64,000 nucleotides of DNA from assembly GCA_041396125.1 (NCBI GenBank), contig JAWKZG010000010.1:1-64000 (forward strand). The letters are read 5' to 3'. A model generated the notes under the pieces. It ran no database searches. It was given only the letters and a program-made list of their open reading frames with translations, and was not told the origin of the DNA. Position numbers and translations under genes: made by a program. Source of the stretch: JAWKZG01 sp041396125 (GTDB lineage Bacteria; Pseudomonadota; Gammaproteobacteria; Competibacterales; Competibacteraceae). Positions 55,260-64,000 of this stretch are shown here, one piece after another. Within the stretch, counting starts at the first letter, position 1; every line of letters begins with the position of its first letter.

Positions 55260-56419
55260 AAGCTCAGGGTTTTAATACCGGCGTCGGACAGCTCTGACCA
55301 GCAGCCCCTGAACAATTTTGCCAGCCAGCCCGCTGCCAGTGCAAGCGCCGGATTGGTCAGCGGCACTTGCAGCCGTCAGGATAATCACCGGCCGTAGCAG
55401 GTTGTGCATCGAACAAACGCTGCGACAGCGCCAGATCAGCCCCGGCAACAAGAGCAAGGCACCGGCAGCAGCAACCGGTACGCAGGCCAGCAACGCCGCT
55501 GCGCTATCCGCAAAAAATAAACCCATAGCCAGGATACTGCCCAGAATAGCTGGTGCCACACCACTGCGCGCCCCAAAACGATATTGTGCCTGCAAACCAC
55601 CGGCACCATGGCACATGGGCAATGCGCCAAAGGCGTCAGCAATAAATTCATCAGCTCATGGACAGCGCCAGATTGGTTTCCCGAGCGCGCTGGCAACAGT
55701 TTGGGAACAACTCGCGCGACAGCGCGGCGGTCACGATAACGGCATTGGTCAGGGTCAGCGGCAGTTGCGGCACACAGACTGGCTGCCTGGACGACCTCAT
55801 CCCAGGTTTCCAGGATCAGTGCCGGCAGGATGCCAGGCAAGGTTTAACTGTGCCGGTAATTCAACGTTTCCCTGCCAGCCCGCCCGGGCCGTAACCGCAA
55901 TGGCCAGAGTAACAAGGGCGGCAGGACAATAAGGCAAGCGCAGTAACAGCAGCAAACTGAGCAAAGACAGCCCCAGCCAGGGTGTCTCGCTGATCAGTTC
56001 GGCTCCCAGTAGCGCCATGGTCAGACCCAGACCCAGCTGCAAGCCGGCACTTACGGAACGGGGAATCCAATAGGCGACCCGGCCCAGCATCCCGCTGCAC
56101 GCCAGCAGCAGCAAATGCTGACCCAGAATAATACCGCTGGCAGCGACTTCACCGGCGCTCAAACCGGCGTCGTCAGCAGCACGGCAGCAACCGCTTTCAT
56201 AGGCTGCACCGCGATGGGGATGCCATAGAACAAGCCGCTGCCCAGCAAAGCCACGCCAAAGCCCAGTAAAACACCTTGCGGTGCCAGCCCGGCAACGGTC
56301 AAGGCACCGAGCACATACGGCAGGAACGTACCCAGATCACCGAAGGCCCCGCCGACTTCACGCCACCAGCGTTTACCTGATCCATCAGTCTTTGTTGTTT
56401 CGGATGCGTCGCTACCCAC
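55260..56419 (-). pseudogene. MOT1-type sulfate/molybdate transporter, frameshifted
   Basis: Start at 56419: MGSDASETTKTDGSGKRWWR, then EVGGAFGDLGTFLPYVLGAL and PIAVQPMKAVAAVLLTT, which are the diagnostic motifs of MOT1-type molybdate transporters. Second frame: AGLQLGLGLTMALLGAEL. Later frames: PMCHGAGGLQAQYRFGAR and LGSILAMGLFFADSAAALLA. About ten membrane helices would result after frame repair. At least three frame breaks. Molybdate or sulfate uptake is inferred from family. Confidence 0.72.
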
Positions 56420-56640
56420 CGGTTTACCTTATGCCACGTTTTTATTTGCCTGCGCTGCAATAATCAAGCATTGCAGGGCTTAGCTTATCCCTTTACAGCT
56501 GAATCGTACAAATGTGTGGCGGCAAAAAGGGGGTAGTGGCCGGTAGAGAGCCACAGCTGATCAGGCTATGGGTAACACTGTAATAATCGAGTCATAGACC
56601 TGCCGGTGCAGCAGGTCTTGCGTACTGCTGGGCATCGATT

Positions 56641-57666
56641 TTATTCCATCGGCAGCTCCTTGCCCCGATGAACATCAACATCAAATAGGCCGGGGCCTTT
56701 TGCCATTGACTCACTGTAATAAAAATCCGCTTCGTGCGGCTTATCTTTCCAGGGATACCAATCATCCGGTTCAATACCTTCGTACTCCACCACCAGCATT
56801 GATCCACCATGCTCTTTACCATTATTCGTGGTGTGATGTTCAATGTGATCGTGCGTCATCCACAGCCCCGGGTTGTTCATTTCCACTATCACATCATAAC
56901 GTTCACCAGGCCCCATATTAATGACATCAGCCGGGTACGGATTGGCTAGTGGCAGCCCGTCCTTGTGGGTGACCAGCATGTCATGACCGTGTAAATGAAA
57001 TGCTACCGGCAGCGTGGCAGCGATCAGGCGTATCCGCAGGACATCGCCTTTTTTGACACGCAAGGGCTGCGTGGTGGGGAAGGATCGTCCGTTAATGGAG
57101 AAGTAATTGATGATTTCTCCCGGATGACCACCTTCACCGTACGTGTCTGCAACGTCCGAGTTCCAGCCCGAGAACATCAGGATCGCTTCCTTGGTCACTT
57201 TTTTCTCGATCGCGACGGGCTCTTTCGGATCGACAATAAAAGGCCCCCACATGCCGCGCAGCCCGACATGCTCGGAAACATTAACGTGGCAGTGATACCA
57301 TAGCGTGCCCACTTTCTCCGCGACAAAACGATAGGTATAGCTATCTCCTGGCTGGATGGCGAGCTGTGTCACATTCGGCACACCATCGGAACGCCAGGTA
57401 TTGGTCTGATACACACCATGCCAATGTACCGTATGGTTCAGTGTGGTGAGGTTGTAGACGGTAACTTCCACCTCATCGCCCTCATGGACGCGTAACAGTG
57501 GCCCTGGCACCTGACCGTCATAGGCCCAGACCTTGGCTTTAAAGCCTGGTGCCACATCCATCTCAACTTCTTCTATAGTCATTTCAAACTGGCGTAGCTC
57601 GGCCCGCACCGGCATCGCGAAGACCAGTCCCGCCAGCAACGGTGTTATTACTTTTACGATCGACAT
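56641..57666 (-). CDS. Two-domain multicopper oxidase (NcgA-like)
   Basis: Periplasmic copper oxidase of 341 residues with signal peptide (cleavage near VRAEL, residue 22). Domain 1 has HTVHWHG (78-84) and WYHCHVNVSEHVGLRGMWG, which holds the type 1 copper ligands Cys126, His133 and probably Met139. Domain 2 has AFHLHGHD and MTHDHIEHH but no Cys, so type 1 copper lies only in domain 1. That is the layout of the Nitrosomonas europaea Ncg multicopper oxidase. Last gene of the nirK operon, 28 bases after the monoheme cytochrome. Confidence 0.88.
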   Translation of the reverse strand: MSIVKVITPLLAGLVFAMPVRAELRQFEMTIEEVEMDVAPGFKAKVWAYDGQVPGPLLRVHEGDEVEVTVYNLTTLNHTVHWHGVYQTNTWRSDGVPNVTQLAIQPGDSYTYRFVAEKVGTLWYHCHVNVSEHVGLRGMWGPFIVDPKEPVAIEKKVTKEAILMFSGWNSDVADTYGEGGHPGEIINYFSINGRSFPTTQPLRVKKGDVLRIRLIAATLPVAFHLHGHDMLVTHKDGLPLANPYPADVINMGPGERYDVIVEMNNPGLWMTHDHIEHHTTNNGKEHGGSMLVVEYEGIEPDDWYPWKDKPHEADFYYSESMAKGPGLFDVDVHRGKELPME

Positions 57667-57694
57667 CAGTGCCTCCTAATTCGTCACCAACGAT

Positions 57695-58045
57695 TCACTG
57701 CGTACAGCACAGAGTCCGCAGATAGCGGACTAAAGTGTGGATTTGTTCATCGTCAAGATTGTCGCCCCAGGCAGGCATCAGGACGGATTTGTTAATGGAT
57801 TTACCACCGTGTTTTATCACCTTGAACAGCTCCTCATCGGTACGGGTTCCCATCTCTACCGGATCGGTGTGATCTCTGGGCTGAACCGACATTGACGGAG
57901 CGTTGATACCATTGCCATTAGCCGCAATACCGTGGCACTGGGTACAGTATGTCTGGTACAGGATTTTGGCATCACCGGATAAGGCTTCACCCTGCGCAGA
58001 TGCTACAGACAGCATCAGTAAAGCCGTCATTACACAAAATCGCAT
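57695..58045 (-). CDS. Monoheme cytochrome c (NcgC-like)
   Basis: Exported cytochrome c of 116 residues. Signal peptide MRFCVMTALLMLSVASAQGE, one haem site CTQCHG near residue 35 and a likely axial Met in VLMPAWGDNLDD. It would pass electrons in the periplasm to NirK or the copper oxidase. It starts one base after the diheme cytochrome stop, so the two are co-translated. NcgC is the closest known counterpart by context. Confidence 0.9.
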   Translation of the reverse strand: MRFCVMTALLMLSVASAQGEALSGDAKILYQTYCTQCHGIAANGNGINAPSMSVQPRDHTDPVEMGTRTDEELFKVIKHGGKSINKSVLMPAWGDNLDDEQIHTLVRYLRTLCCTQ

Positions 58046-58046
58046 A

Positions 58047-58736
58047 CTATTGCTCCCCGATGGCTTTCAAATAATTCACCAGTTTATGGACTGCCGCATC
58101 CTTCACCTTCAGAACGGGCATCATGCTGTGCGGATCCCAGGCGGTGGGATCTTTGATATAGGAAGAGATAAATGCCGGTTGCAATCTCTGCCAGGCCGTG
58201 TATAGCTCCGGGCCGGACACGCCGCCGGTCTCCGGGGCATCCTGATGACAGGCGTTACATCCTTTAAACTTGCGAAAATCCATCTTGCCCATCCGCAACG
58301 CAATCTTGCCGGGCTGGTAACTGTCTTGCTCAAGCAGAGCGTTGTGCGCCTGCAAGCTCATCAGATACTCGGTCACCTGCCGGGCGGGCTCCGCCGCCAG
58401 CGCGATATGCTCTGCCAGTGAACTGGCATCGATACGGTCTCCCTCCTCCGTCTGTTGCGTATGAGCGGGTGGAAAACTGCCGCCTGGGCGCAGCCGCACC
58501 GGGTTTTGCAGCCATGCTGCCAACCATGTCTGGCGAAACTTATTGCCTGCGTAATATAAGGGCGGGCCTTGCCGCTGGCTGCGTTCTGCTATGCCCAAAG
58601 CGGCATAATCCGGTTGCTCCAGAGCATGGCAGCCAGCGCATTGCTGCTGAGCAATGGCCGCACCATCCGCCAGGGACAGAAGCGGGAATCCCAGTGCCAG
58701 CAGACTGAATAGTTTTAATAGCGCGTGCATCGACAT
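58047..58736 (-). CDS. Diheme cytochrome c (NcgB-like)
   Basis: Exported cytochrome of 229 residues with signal peptide (LFSLLALGFPLLSLADG). Two haem sites: CAGCH near residue 33 and CNACH near residue 159; axial Met candidates in HSMMPVLKV. The two-domain form fits NcgB of the N. europaea nirK cluster. It lies between nirK and the monoheme cytochrome, 40 bases after nirK. A role as electron carrier to the nitrite reductase is inferred. Confidence 0.9.
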   Translation of the reverse strand: MSMHALLKLFSLLALGFPLLSLADGAAIAQQQCAGCHALEQPDYAALGIAERSQRQGPPLYYAGNKFRQTWLAAWLQNPVRLRPGGSFPPAHTQQTEEGDRIDASSLAEHIALAAEPARQVTEYLMSLQAHNALLEQDSYQPGKIALRMGKMDFRKFKGCNACHQDAPETGGVSGPELYTAWQRLQPAFISSYIKDPTAWDPHSMMPVLKVKDAAVHKLVNYLKAIGEQ

Positions 58737-58776
58737 TACTAATCTCCCAAAGTCATAACCAAGCCTTAACGCAGAA

Positions 58777-59706
58777 TTAACTGGTTGCTGCGACCTTTCT
58801 GGGATCAGCGCCCTCGTAAGCCATCAACACAGTGATAGCCCTGTTCAGAGCGTGTTTCATGCGGTGATCAACAATAGCGTTATTACTGGCACGACCGGCT
58901 GGCGGCACAATATCCATGACCATACCGTGGGCCGGGGCCACCTCAACCGTTTGCAGGCCATGTCGGATGTTCTGAGGATTGCCGTTATCCCAGACCTTGT
59001 CCCAGATACCCGCAATCGGGTGCATTGCAGCAGCCTCGTTAATCATCGCATTGACGAAAAATAGCCGCACCCGCTCGCCAGGTTCGGCTTCCAGCGCCAG
59101 GCTGGCATTTGGATCATGCACAGGGTCGTAATGAAAAATCTTGCCGTTGATCAGCGAAGCCTGCCAGCCCTGGCCCAGCGTGATGTCGTCCGAGGAGGTT
59201 TCGGCCTTGAATAAATCGCCCTGTACCAGCACGTATTCGCGATCCGGCTTGGGGTAGTTTTCGCTGTAACCTTCTTTCGGATCAACAATGATCACGCCAT
59301 ACATGCCGCGACTGATATGTTCGGACATGGCACTGGCGCCGCAGTGGTAAATGAACACGCCCGGATAGTCCGCACTGAACGAGAACTGCTTACTGTCACC
59401 GGGTTTAACTTCCACAAACTCATCCAGCACATCGACCCGTGCGGCATGGAAATCCATTGAGTGGCTGTTGCTGTTGTCCGGGTGGTTGTGCAGGGTGAAG
59501 TCCACCACATCCCCCTGTTTGACCCGCACCATGGGGCCGGGGATCGTTCCACCGAAGGTCCACATTCTTTGGGTAGTGCCGGCATTATCAATAGCGATGT
59601 CGACTTCTTTGGCAGTCATCTCCACTTTCATGGTTTCTGCCATCGCAGCAGTCATGGCAAGACTGCTGCTCAGCAACAGGACGGCGGACAGAGGATACGG
59701 GTTCAT
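58777..59706 (-). CDS. nirK: Copper-containing nitrite reductase NirK
   Basis: Periplasmic enzyme of 309 residues that reduces nitrite to NO. Signal peptide to about residue 23 (AMAET). All key residues are visible: type 1 copper His82, Cys122, His130 and Met135; type 2 copper His87, His121 and His281; catalytic Asp85 (SMDFHAA) and His229 (AAMHPIAG). AAGGAG lies four bases before the ATG. First gene of the operon nirK, diheme c, monoheme c, multicopper oxidase. A sigma-54-like promoter lies 44 bases upstream, fitting NorR control. Confidence 0.95.
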   Translation of the reverse strand: MNPYPLSAVLLLSSSLAMTAAMAETMKVEMTAKEVDIAIDNAGTTQRMWTFGGTIPGPMVRVKQGDVVDFTLHNHPDNSNSHSMDFHAARVDVLDEFVEVKPGDSKQFSFSADYPGVFIYHCGASAMSEHISRGMYGVIIVDPKEGYSENYPKPDREYVLVQGDLFKAETSSDDITLGQGWQASLINGKIFHYDPVHDPNASLALEAEPGERVRLFFVNAMINEAAAMHPIAGIWDKVWDNGNPQNIRHGLQTVEVAPAHGMVMDIVPPAGRASNNAIVDHRMKHALNRAITVLMAYEGADPRKVAATS

Positions 59707-59749
59707 AGGGTCTCCTTTTTGAAGGGGTTATCAGAAGCCCTGAATTATT

Positions 59750-59765
59750 ATCAATTCTCATGCCA
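59750..59765 (-). promoter_or_regulatory. Sigma-54-like promoter of nirK
   Basis: On the minus strand TGGCATGAGAATTGAT matches the -24/-12 consensus TGGCAC-N5-TTGCT at all but two positions (T for C at the end of the -24 box, A for C in the -12 box). It lies 44 bases before the nirK ATG and is divergent from norR, a sigma-54 activator. Confidence 0.55.
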
Positions 59766-59806
59766 TGATTATTTGTGTTTATTTTCAATAGCTTTGTTTG
59801 CTAGGA

Positions 59807-59819
59807 TGTATTTAATACA
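59807..59819. promoter_or_regulatory. Palindromic candidate operator between nirK and norR
   Basis: TGTATTTAATACA is a perfect 13-base palindrome, 42 bases upstream of the sigma-54-like element, where an activator such as NorR would bind. It does not match the E. coli NorR site closely, so the binding protein is a guess. Confidence 0.4.
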
Positions 59820-59859
59820 CCACTAAAATTGATGTTTAATTATCATCAGAGATGTTCTA

Positions 59860-61403
59860 ATGACACCAGCAAAACCTTTAGCATCACTGCCTGATGTTGT
59901 GGCCGACCTGTCCCGCCACCTGCCGTCCCAGGTCCGTCTGAAGCGACTGCTGGAAGCACTGATGGACAGTTTTCCCTGTGATGCAGCAGCCCTGCTGCAA
60001 CTGGACGGTGACTACCTAGTGCCACGGGCTGTTAAAGGGCTCAGTCAGGAGGCTCTCGGGCGGCGCTTTGTCGTGGCTGAACAACCGCGCCTGCAGGAGA
60101 TTCTGCACAGTCGCGGCCTGGTGCGGTTTCCAGCCGACTCGCCCCTTGCCTGATCCTTACGACGGACTGTGGACACCCCGCTGGACGGCATATCTACGTA
60201 CACGACTGCATGGGCGCCGCCCTGCACATTGATGGTCGTTTCTGGGGCATCCTGACGCTGGATGCGTTAACGCCGGGTGTTTTCAACGGCTTCGACCCGG
60301 ACTTGTTCAAAACCTTGTGTCGGTAGCCGCTCTATCCGGGCCGCTGACAGATCGACGCGCTGGAAGTTCAGCTCGAGCATCAGCAACAGGCAGGCGTCCC
60401 GCTGGATGCTGACCACGAGACGGAACTGCTCGGTGAAAGCGAGGTCATGTCCGCCTGCAGCGGGCGTATGGTCGCCCGATCCGATGTATCGGTACTGATT
60501 CAGGGCGAAACGGGCGTCGGTAAAGAGCTGGTGGCGGCTTATTCATCTGCAATCACCGCGTGCCCAGCAGCCGATGGCGTTCAGGTTAATTGTGCCGCCT
60601 TGCCGGAAGCGATTGCGGAAAGCGAATTATTTGGCCATGTGAATGGCGCTTTTTCAGGTGCCAGCCAGAACCGGGCCGGCAAGTTCGAACTGGCTGATGG
60701 CGGCACACTGTTGCTGGACGAGGTCGGTGAGCTGCCCTTATCGATCCAGGCTACGTTGCTGCGAGCCTTGCAGAGCGGCGAAATCCAGCGCGTTGGCAGC
60801 GACCTGCCGCACCGGGTCGACACCCGTATTATTGCATGACCAATCGCGACCTGGTAGCCGAGGTCAAGGCCGGGCGTTTTCGCGCTGATCTTTACCACCG
60901 TCTGAATGTTTACCCGATCACGGCACTGCCACTGCGTGAGCGTGGGCCCGATGTGCACTTGCTGGCCGGGCATTTTTGCAGCGCCGAACGCAAACAGGGA
61001 CTGCGCGTGTCCGTCTCGTAAAGCCGCCCAACACTGGCTGAGCGTTTATCCGTGGCCCGGCAATATCCGCGAGCTGGAGCACACGATCATCCGCGCAGTC
61101 GTTAAAACAATGAGTGAAGGGCACTCCCGCGATCGTATTATCGAACTGACCCCGCAGCACCTCGGGGCGGAGCCAGTCCGGCCGTCTGCCGAACTGGCAA
61201 CGGACAGGGCCGCAGCAATACTGCCCGAAGTCACGCTAGCCGATGCCCTTGAGCAGTTCAAGCGAGAGTTGCTGGGCAGCCGTCTGCACGCCCATGGCGG
61301 TAACGTTGCTGCCACCGCCCGCTCGCTGGGTCTGGATCGTGGCAATTTCATACTCGTCAGCTCAAACGGCTGGGCATCACCTCGGCAAAGCAATATTGTA
61401 TAG
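59860..61403 (+). pseudogene. norR: NorR-type NO-responsive sigma-54 activator, frameshifted
   Basis: The gene reads MTPAKPLASLPDVVADLSRH, then a GAF domain (CDAAALLQLDGDYLVPRAVK, ALGRRFVVAEQPRLQEIL, VRFPADSPL) closely following E. coli NorR. The AAA+ domain has Walker A GETGVGKELVAA, the sigma-54 contact GAFSGA (GAFTGA in NorR) and Walker B TLLLDEVGEL. A C-terminal Fis-like helix-turn-helix follows (GGNVAATARSLGLDRGNF). At least six frame breaks; for example one surplus T near 60139 splits SPLPDPYDG. If intact in the organism it would switch on nirK in response to NO. Confidence 0.8.
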
Positions 61404-61430
61404 GCATCAGGTCAGATGGCCGGGCAGCTA

Positions 61431-61850
61431 TCACCCCGGCCCTTTGAGTTCAATTCTATTGCCTTCCGGATCGCTGAAATACAGCGATGGCCCCGGCCCG
61501 AGCGCGCCATAACGGGTGGCTGCATTCCCACCTATCTCCACCCCTTGCTGTTGCAGATGTGCTCCCGATAGCCTCGGCATCCCAGGCTGCACTTGTAAAC
61601 ACACATGATCCATCGTTGGTGCCTTGAGATCGGGCCGGTCGCTGTCTTCGCCGGCCCAGCGGACCGGCAGCATCGAGCAGATCAATCAGAGCCTGTCTGG
61701 TCTGCAGCTGGGCCAGTTTCCCTTGCCCGGCCCGCGTTCCAGGCGACAGCCCAGCACCTCGCAGTAAAATTCAATCATCCCTTCGAGATCATTCACCCGC
61801 AGGACAACATGATCGATGAACCGTATATTGATCGGATGTGGCTGACGCAT
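61431..61850 (-). pseudogene. VOC (glyoxalase-like) protein, frameshifted
   Basis: ATG at 61850: MRQPHPINIRFIDHVVLRVN then EGMIEFYCEVLGCRLERG, a typical first vicinal-oxygen-chelate module. After a break near 61720, the second module reads MDHVCLQVQPGMPRLSGAHL and LYFSDPEGNRIELKGPG. Metal ligands His (IDHVVL, MDHVCL) and Glu (RIEL) are present. At least two frame breaks. It follows the cyclase gene by five bases. Confidence 0.72.
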
Positions 61851-61855
61851 GGCGA

Positions 61856-62833
61856 CTACCTCAGCGGTAAGGCAACAGGGCGAATCGGGGCGGCATCAGC
61901 CCCGCGCAGTTTCAGTGCACCACCGAGAAAGGCAAACTCGTACACCCGGTCGCGTGACAAATCCTCCAGATAGACCAGCTCCATGATAGGGGTGCCCTGC
62001 TCGGCCAGGAGATACGTATGCACCGGCACATAATCGGTCTCCAGTTCGGAGGGGAAAGCCTCGAAACTCAGGTTATCGGCACCAACCAGCATCGCCCCCT
62101 GCTCCTCGACCAGGAAGCGCGCCGCTGCCATGCCCACACCGGGAGAGTTATTCATATAAGCGGCTGCATCGTGGTACAGCTGCATACGCCCGGTACGGAT
62201 CAGCACCACATCGCCAGTCTGTAGCTCAATATTCTGTTTTTCCAGCGTCTGAAGTAGATCGTCACGGCTGATCCGATACCCGTCCGGTAACATCTCAAGC
62301 CCTTTGGCAGCGGCGACGTCAAGCAACACGCCACGGGCGATCAATGGCGGGATGTTCTCGACACCGGCCACTTGCCAGCCGCGATCACCAAGCTGCTCCT
62401 GCGCACTGAAGCCGTTCCAGATTTTGCCATTCAGTCCGAAATGATTGAGTGCATCAATATGCGTACCCATGTGCGTATACAGCGAGATGGCAGCGCCGCT
62501 ATAGCTGACATGCGTATTCATCTCGACACCCATCTGCAGCGGGTCGTCGATAACGGTGCCGTGCGGGGTATGTGTCATCCACATCCGATAATGCGGATCA
62601 CCCGCCGCCTGCCAGCTCGGCATGCCAATGTAATACTCTACCGACAGGTCATAAACGGTCCCGCCCGCCACACGTGACAGAATCGCCGCGCGCGATGCTT
62701 CGGTGCTCAGATTGAGGCGGCCAATTTCATCGTCGGGGCCCCAGGGGCTTATACCAACCGTGCGGTCGGCGGCAACACTCACCCCGGTAGCGAATACGGT
62801 AGCCAGTACTAATGCGATTGAATAAGATCTCAT
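61856..62833 (-). CDS. Exported cyclase-family metal hydrolase
   Basis: Protein of 325 residues of the cyclase/kynurenine-formamidase fold. ATG at 62833 preceded by GTGGAG seven bases upstream; signal peptide MRSYSIALVLATVFATGVSV. The metal motif HMGTHIDALNHFG (family HxGTHxDxxxH) is intact. The first metal-binding His, Asp and His would allow amide or ester hydrolysis in the periplasm. The substrate is unknown. Upstream of the VOC gene by five bases and in one transcript with it. Confidence 0.85.
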   Translation of the reverse strand: MRSYSIALVLATVFATGVSVAADRTVGISPWGPDDEIGRLNLSTEASRAAILSRVAGGTVYDLSVEYYIGMPSWQAAGDPHYRMWMTHTPHGTVIDDPLQMGVEMNTHVSYSGAAISLYTHMGTHIDALNHFGLNGKIWNGFSAQEQLGDRGWQVAGVENIPPLIARGVLLDVAAAKGLEMLPDGYRISRDDLLQTLEKQNIELQTGDVVLIRTGRMQLYHDAAAYMNNSPGVGMAAARFLVEEQGAMLVGADNLSFEAFPSELETDYVPVHTYLLAEQGTPIMELVYLEDLSRDRVYEFAFLGGALKLRGADAAPIRPVALPLR

Positions 62834-62878
62834 GATTTTTCTCCACAAAAATAAAGTAAACAGGTTCAGCCCTTACAC

Positions 62879-63520
62879 TCAGTAAGCGGCGGTAAAACGG
62901 GTCTGGTGATGCTGTGGCCGTTCGGCCTCATCCAGCAGCACGACCGCAAGGTCTTCCATGGAAATGCAGGATTTGCCCTGTGCATCCAGCAAGAGCTCAT
63001 CACGGCCCAGACGGTAGTGACCGGTCCGTTCGCCAGGGACAAGTTGTGCCGGCGGGCTCAGATAAACCCAGTCCAGCCGCGATTCGGCGCGACACACTTC
63101 GAGCTGCGCAAAACTTGCCTGTGCGATAGCTCGTGCCGCAGCGGGTAGAAAATGGGGGTCATCGATAACAGCGAGACCGCCGCTATCGGGCACCGTCAGG
63201 CTTGCCGCGCCCCCCACGATCAACAACCGGACGTTGCTTCGGCTCACACCCTCCAGCAGCGCTTTGGTGGTATTGAGCAATTCGTGTTCCCTGCCGGGTG
63301 CCGGTCGGGTCGCTGTGATCACCAGATCCTGACCCATGCTCAGTGCGGCGACATCGTCGCTGTTGTCAGCGTTACCAACACGGGCCGTGACGGCTGCGGG
63401 TAAGCTATGGAAACGAGCGGGATCGCGCACCACAGCAGTGACCTCATGGCCACGGCACAACGCTTCGTTCAGAATGCGGCTGCCTACGTTTCCAGCCGCG
63501 CCAAATACAGTGATTTTCAT
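62879..63520 (-). CDS. NAD(P)-binding oxidoreductase (atypical SDR)
   Basis: Rossmann protein of 213 residues: MKITVFGAAGNVGSRILNEA with the GxxGxxG motif, then TTKALLEGVSRSNVRLLIVG and CRAESRLDWVYLSPPAQLVP, as in YwnB/NmrA-like NAD(P)H-binding proteins. No classical catalytic Tyr-x-x-x-Lys, so it may be a reductase or a sensor. Intact. Transcribed in the same direction as the EamA transporter and the cyclase. Confidence 0.87.
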   Translation of the reverse strand: MKITVFGAAGNVGSRILNEALCRGHEVTAVVRDPARFHSLPAAVTARVGNADNSDDVAALSMGQDLVITATRPAPGREHELLNTTKALLEGVSRSNVRLLIVGGAASLTVPDSGGLAVIDDPHFLPAAARAIAQASFAQLEVCRAESRLDWVYLSPPAQLVPGERTGHYRLGRDELLLDAQGKSCISMEDLAVVLLDEAERPQHHQTRFTAAY

Positions 63521-63541
63521 GCTTGCTACTCGTTTATCAGA

Positions 63542-64000
63542 TTAATGACTGGATAAGGCCCGTGGCAGGGCGCCACAAGAAACCTGGCGGATTGGACGCA
63601 ACGGACCGGTTACAGAAACAATCGGGGACGCGGGCTGGGCAACAGCATCACGACGCAGCAGCAGCGCAATCGTCAGCAACACCAGCAGGCTGCCGGGCAA
63701 CCAGTGCCAGCCGATATGCTGCGGTTCGGTCACAAACAACAGCAGCATCGAGACGAACGGCGTCAGATAGCTATAGGCGGTCACCGCCCCTGGCGTCAGC
63801 ACAGCGGTAGCACGCTGCATGAGCCAGAAGGTCACTGCGCTGGAAAACACACCCAGATAAACCAGCAACGCCACATCGGAGGCAGCCATGCGCAGCAATT
63901 GCTGTGGTGACTCGCTGATATACCCCAATACAGCAACCAGCACGCTGCCTGCCAGCAGACTCCAGAAGGAACGAAAGGCGGCGTGTTCTGACAACCAGCC
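63542..64000 (-). CDS. EamA-family (DMT) transporter, C-terminal part
   Basis: About 150 C-terminal residues of a ten-helix drug/metabolite transporter. The pattern LLVYLGVFSSAVTFWLMQRA and GAVTAYSYLTPFVSMLLLFV is typical of the second EamA repeat. The N-terminal half lies beyond the right edge. Substrate unknown. It precedes the NAD(P)-binding gene by 21 bases on the minus strand. Confidence 0.82.
   Translation of the reverse strand, partial: GWLSEHAAFRSFWSLLAGSVLVAVLGYISESPQQLLRMAASDVALLVYLGVFSSAVTFWLMQRATAVLTPGAVTAYSYLTPFVSMLLLFVTEPQHIGWHWLPGSLLVLLTIALLLRRDAVAQPASPIVSVTGPLRPIRQVSCGALPRALSSH

Noticed and set aside
1..64000. tRNA, rRNA or riboswitch genes
   Set aside because: No cloverleaf, rRNA stretch or known riboswitch core was recognised by eye; a covariance-model scan would be needed to exclude small RNAs.

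Overview
The window looks like a piece of a proteobacterial chromosome, most likely gammaproteobacterial. The genes are dense and of moderate G+C. The gene content supports this assignment: homogentisate dioxygenase, an Ncg/NirK copper nitrite reductase cluster with a NorR-type regulator, a Wadjet/MksBEFG operon, and IS21, IS5 and IS1595 family elements. Species cannot be fixed from the sequence alone.

Layout. 1-3.6 kb: truncated sugar-binding protein and a PAS/GAF/degenerate-GGDEF/EAL protein. 4.1-10.0 kb: one long CRISPR array of about 54 repeats of 28 nt, split by a complete IS21-family element that landed inside a repeat. 10.1-19.4 kb: a minus-strand type I-D cas operon in the order cas6, cas10d, csc2 (cas7), csc1 (cas5), cas3, cas4, cas1, cas2. 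A WYL-domain regulator (19.5-20.3 kb) is transcribed divergently from it. cas6 and cas10d are broken into several frames as written. 20.3-24.7 kb: an AT-richer accessory stretch with two frameshifted GNAT genes, an IS1595 transposase remnant, a frameshifted methyltransferase and an intact hexapeptide acetyltransferase. 25.0-29.4 kb: a cupin/AhpD-like/NmrA-like operon with a divergent winged-helix-TPR regulator, then a DUF599 membrane protein. 29.2-34.2 kb: a duplicated DUF599 3' end flanks an IS5-family element and a run of frameshifted genes (LysR, DUF2218, ferric-reductase-like, quinone oxidoreductase-like).

34.4-48.8 kb is clean: a 3-hydroxyacyl-CoA dehydrogenase, an SDR remnant, the Wadjet operon, and a homogentisate-linked operon (MBL-fold protein, FAD monooxygenase, DUF2783, HmgA, second FAD enzyme). 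A pirin and LysR pair follows. 48.9-56.4 kb holds only frameshifted genes: Ppx/GppA, a secreted zinc metallopeptidase, an Rpn-family nuclease, an aldo/keto reductase, YnfA and a MOT1-type transporter. 56.6-61.4 kb carries the NO/nitrite module: nirK, diheme and monoheme cytochromes c and a two-domain multicopper oxidase, with divergent norR (frameshifted). 61.4-64 kb: VOC protein, cyclase, NAD(P)-binding protein and a truncated EamA transporter.

Two independent anti-mobile-DNA systems sit 16 kb apart: type I-D CRISPR against phage or plasmid DNA and Wadjet against plasmids. The frameshifts are clustered. Many are single-base changes in homopolymer runs, and similar length changes occur in several CRISPR repeats. 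I therefore cannot decide from sequence alone between real decay and local assembly error, and I say so in each affected entry.
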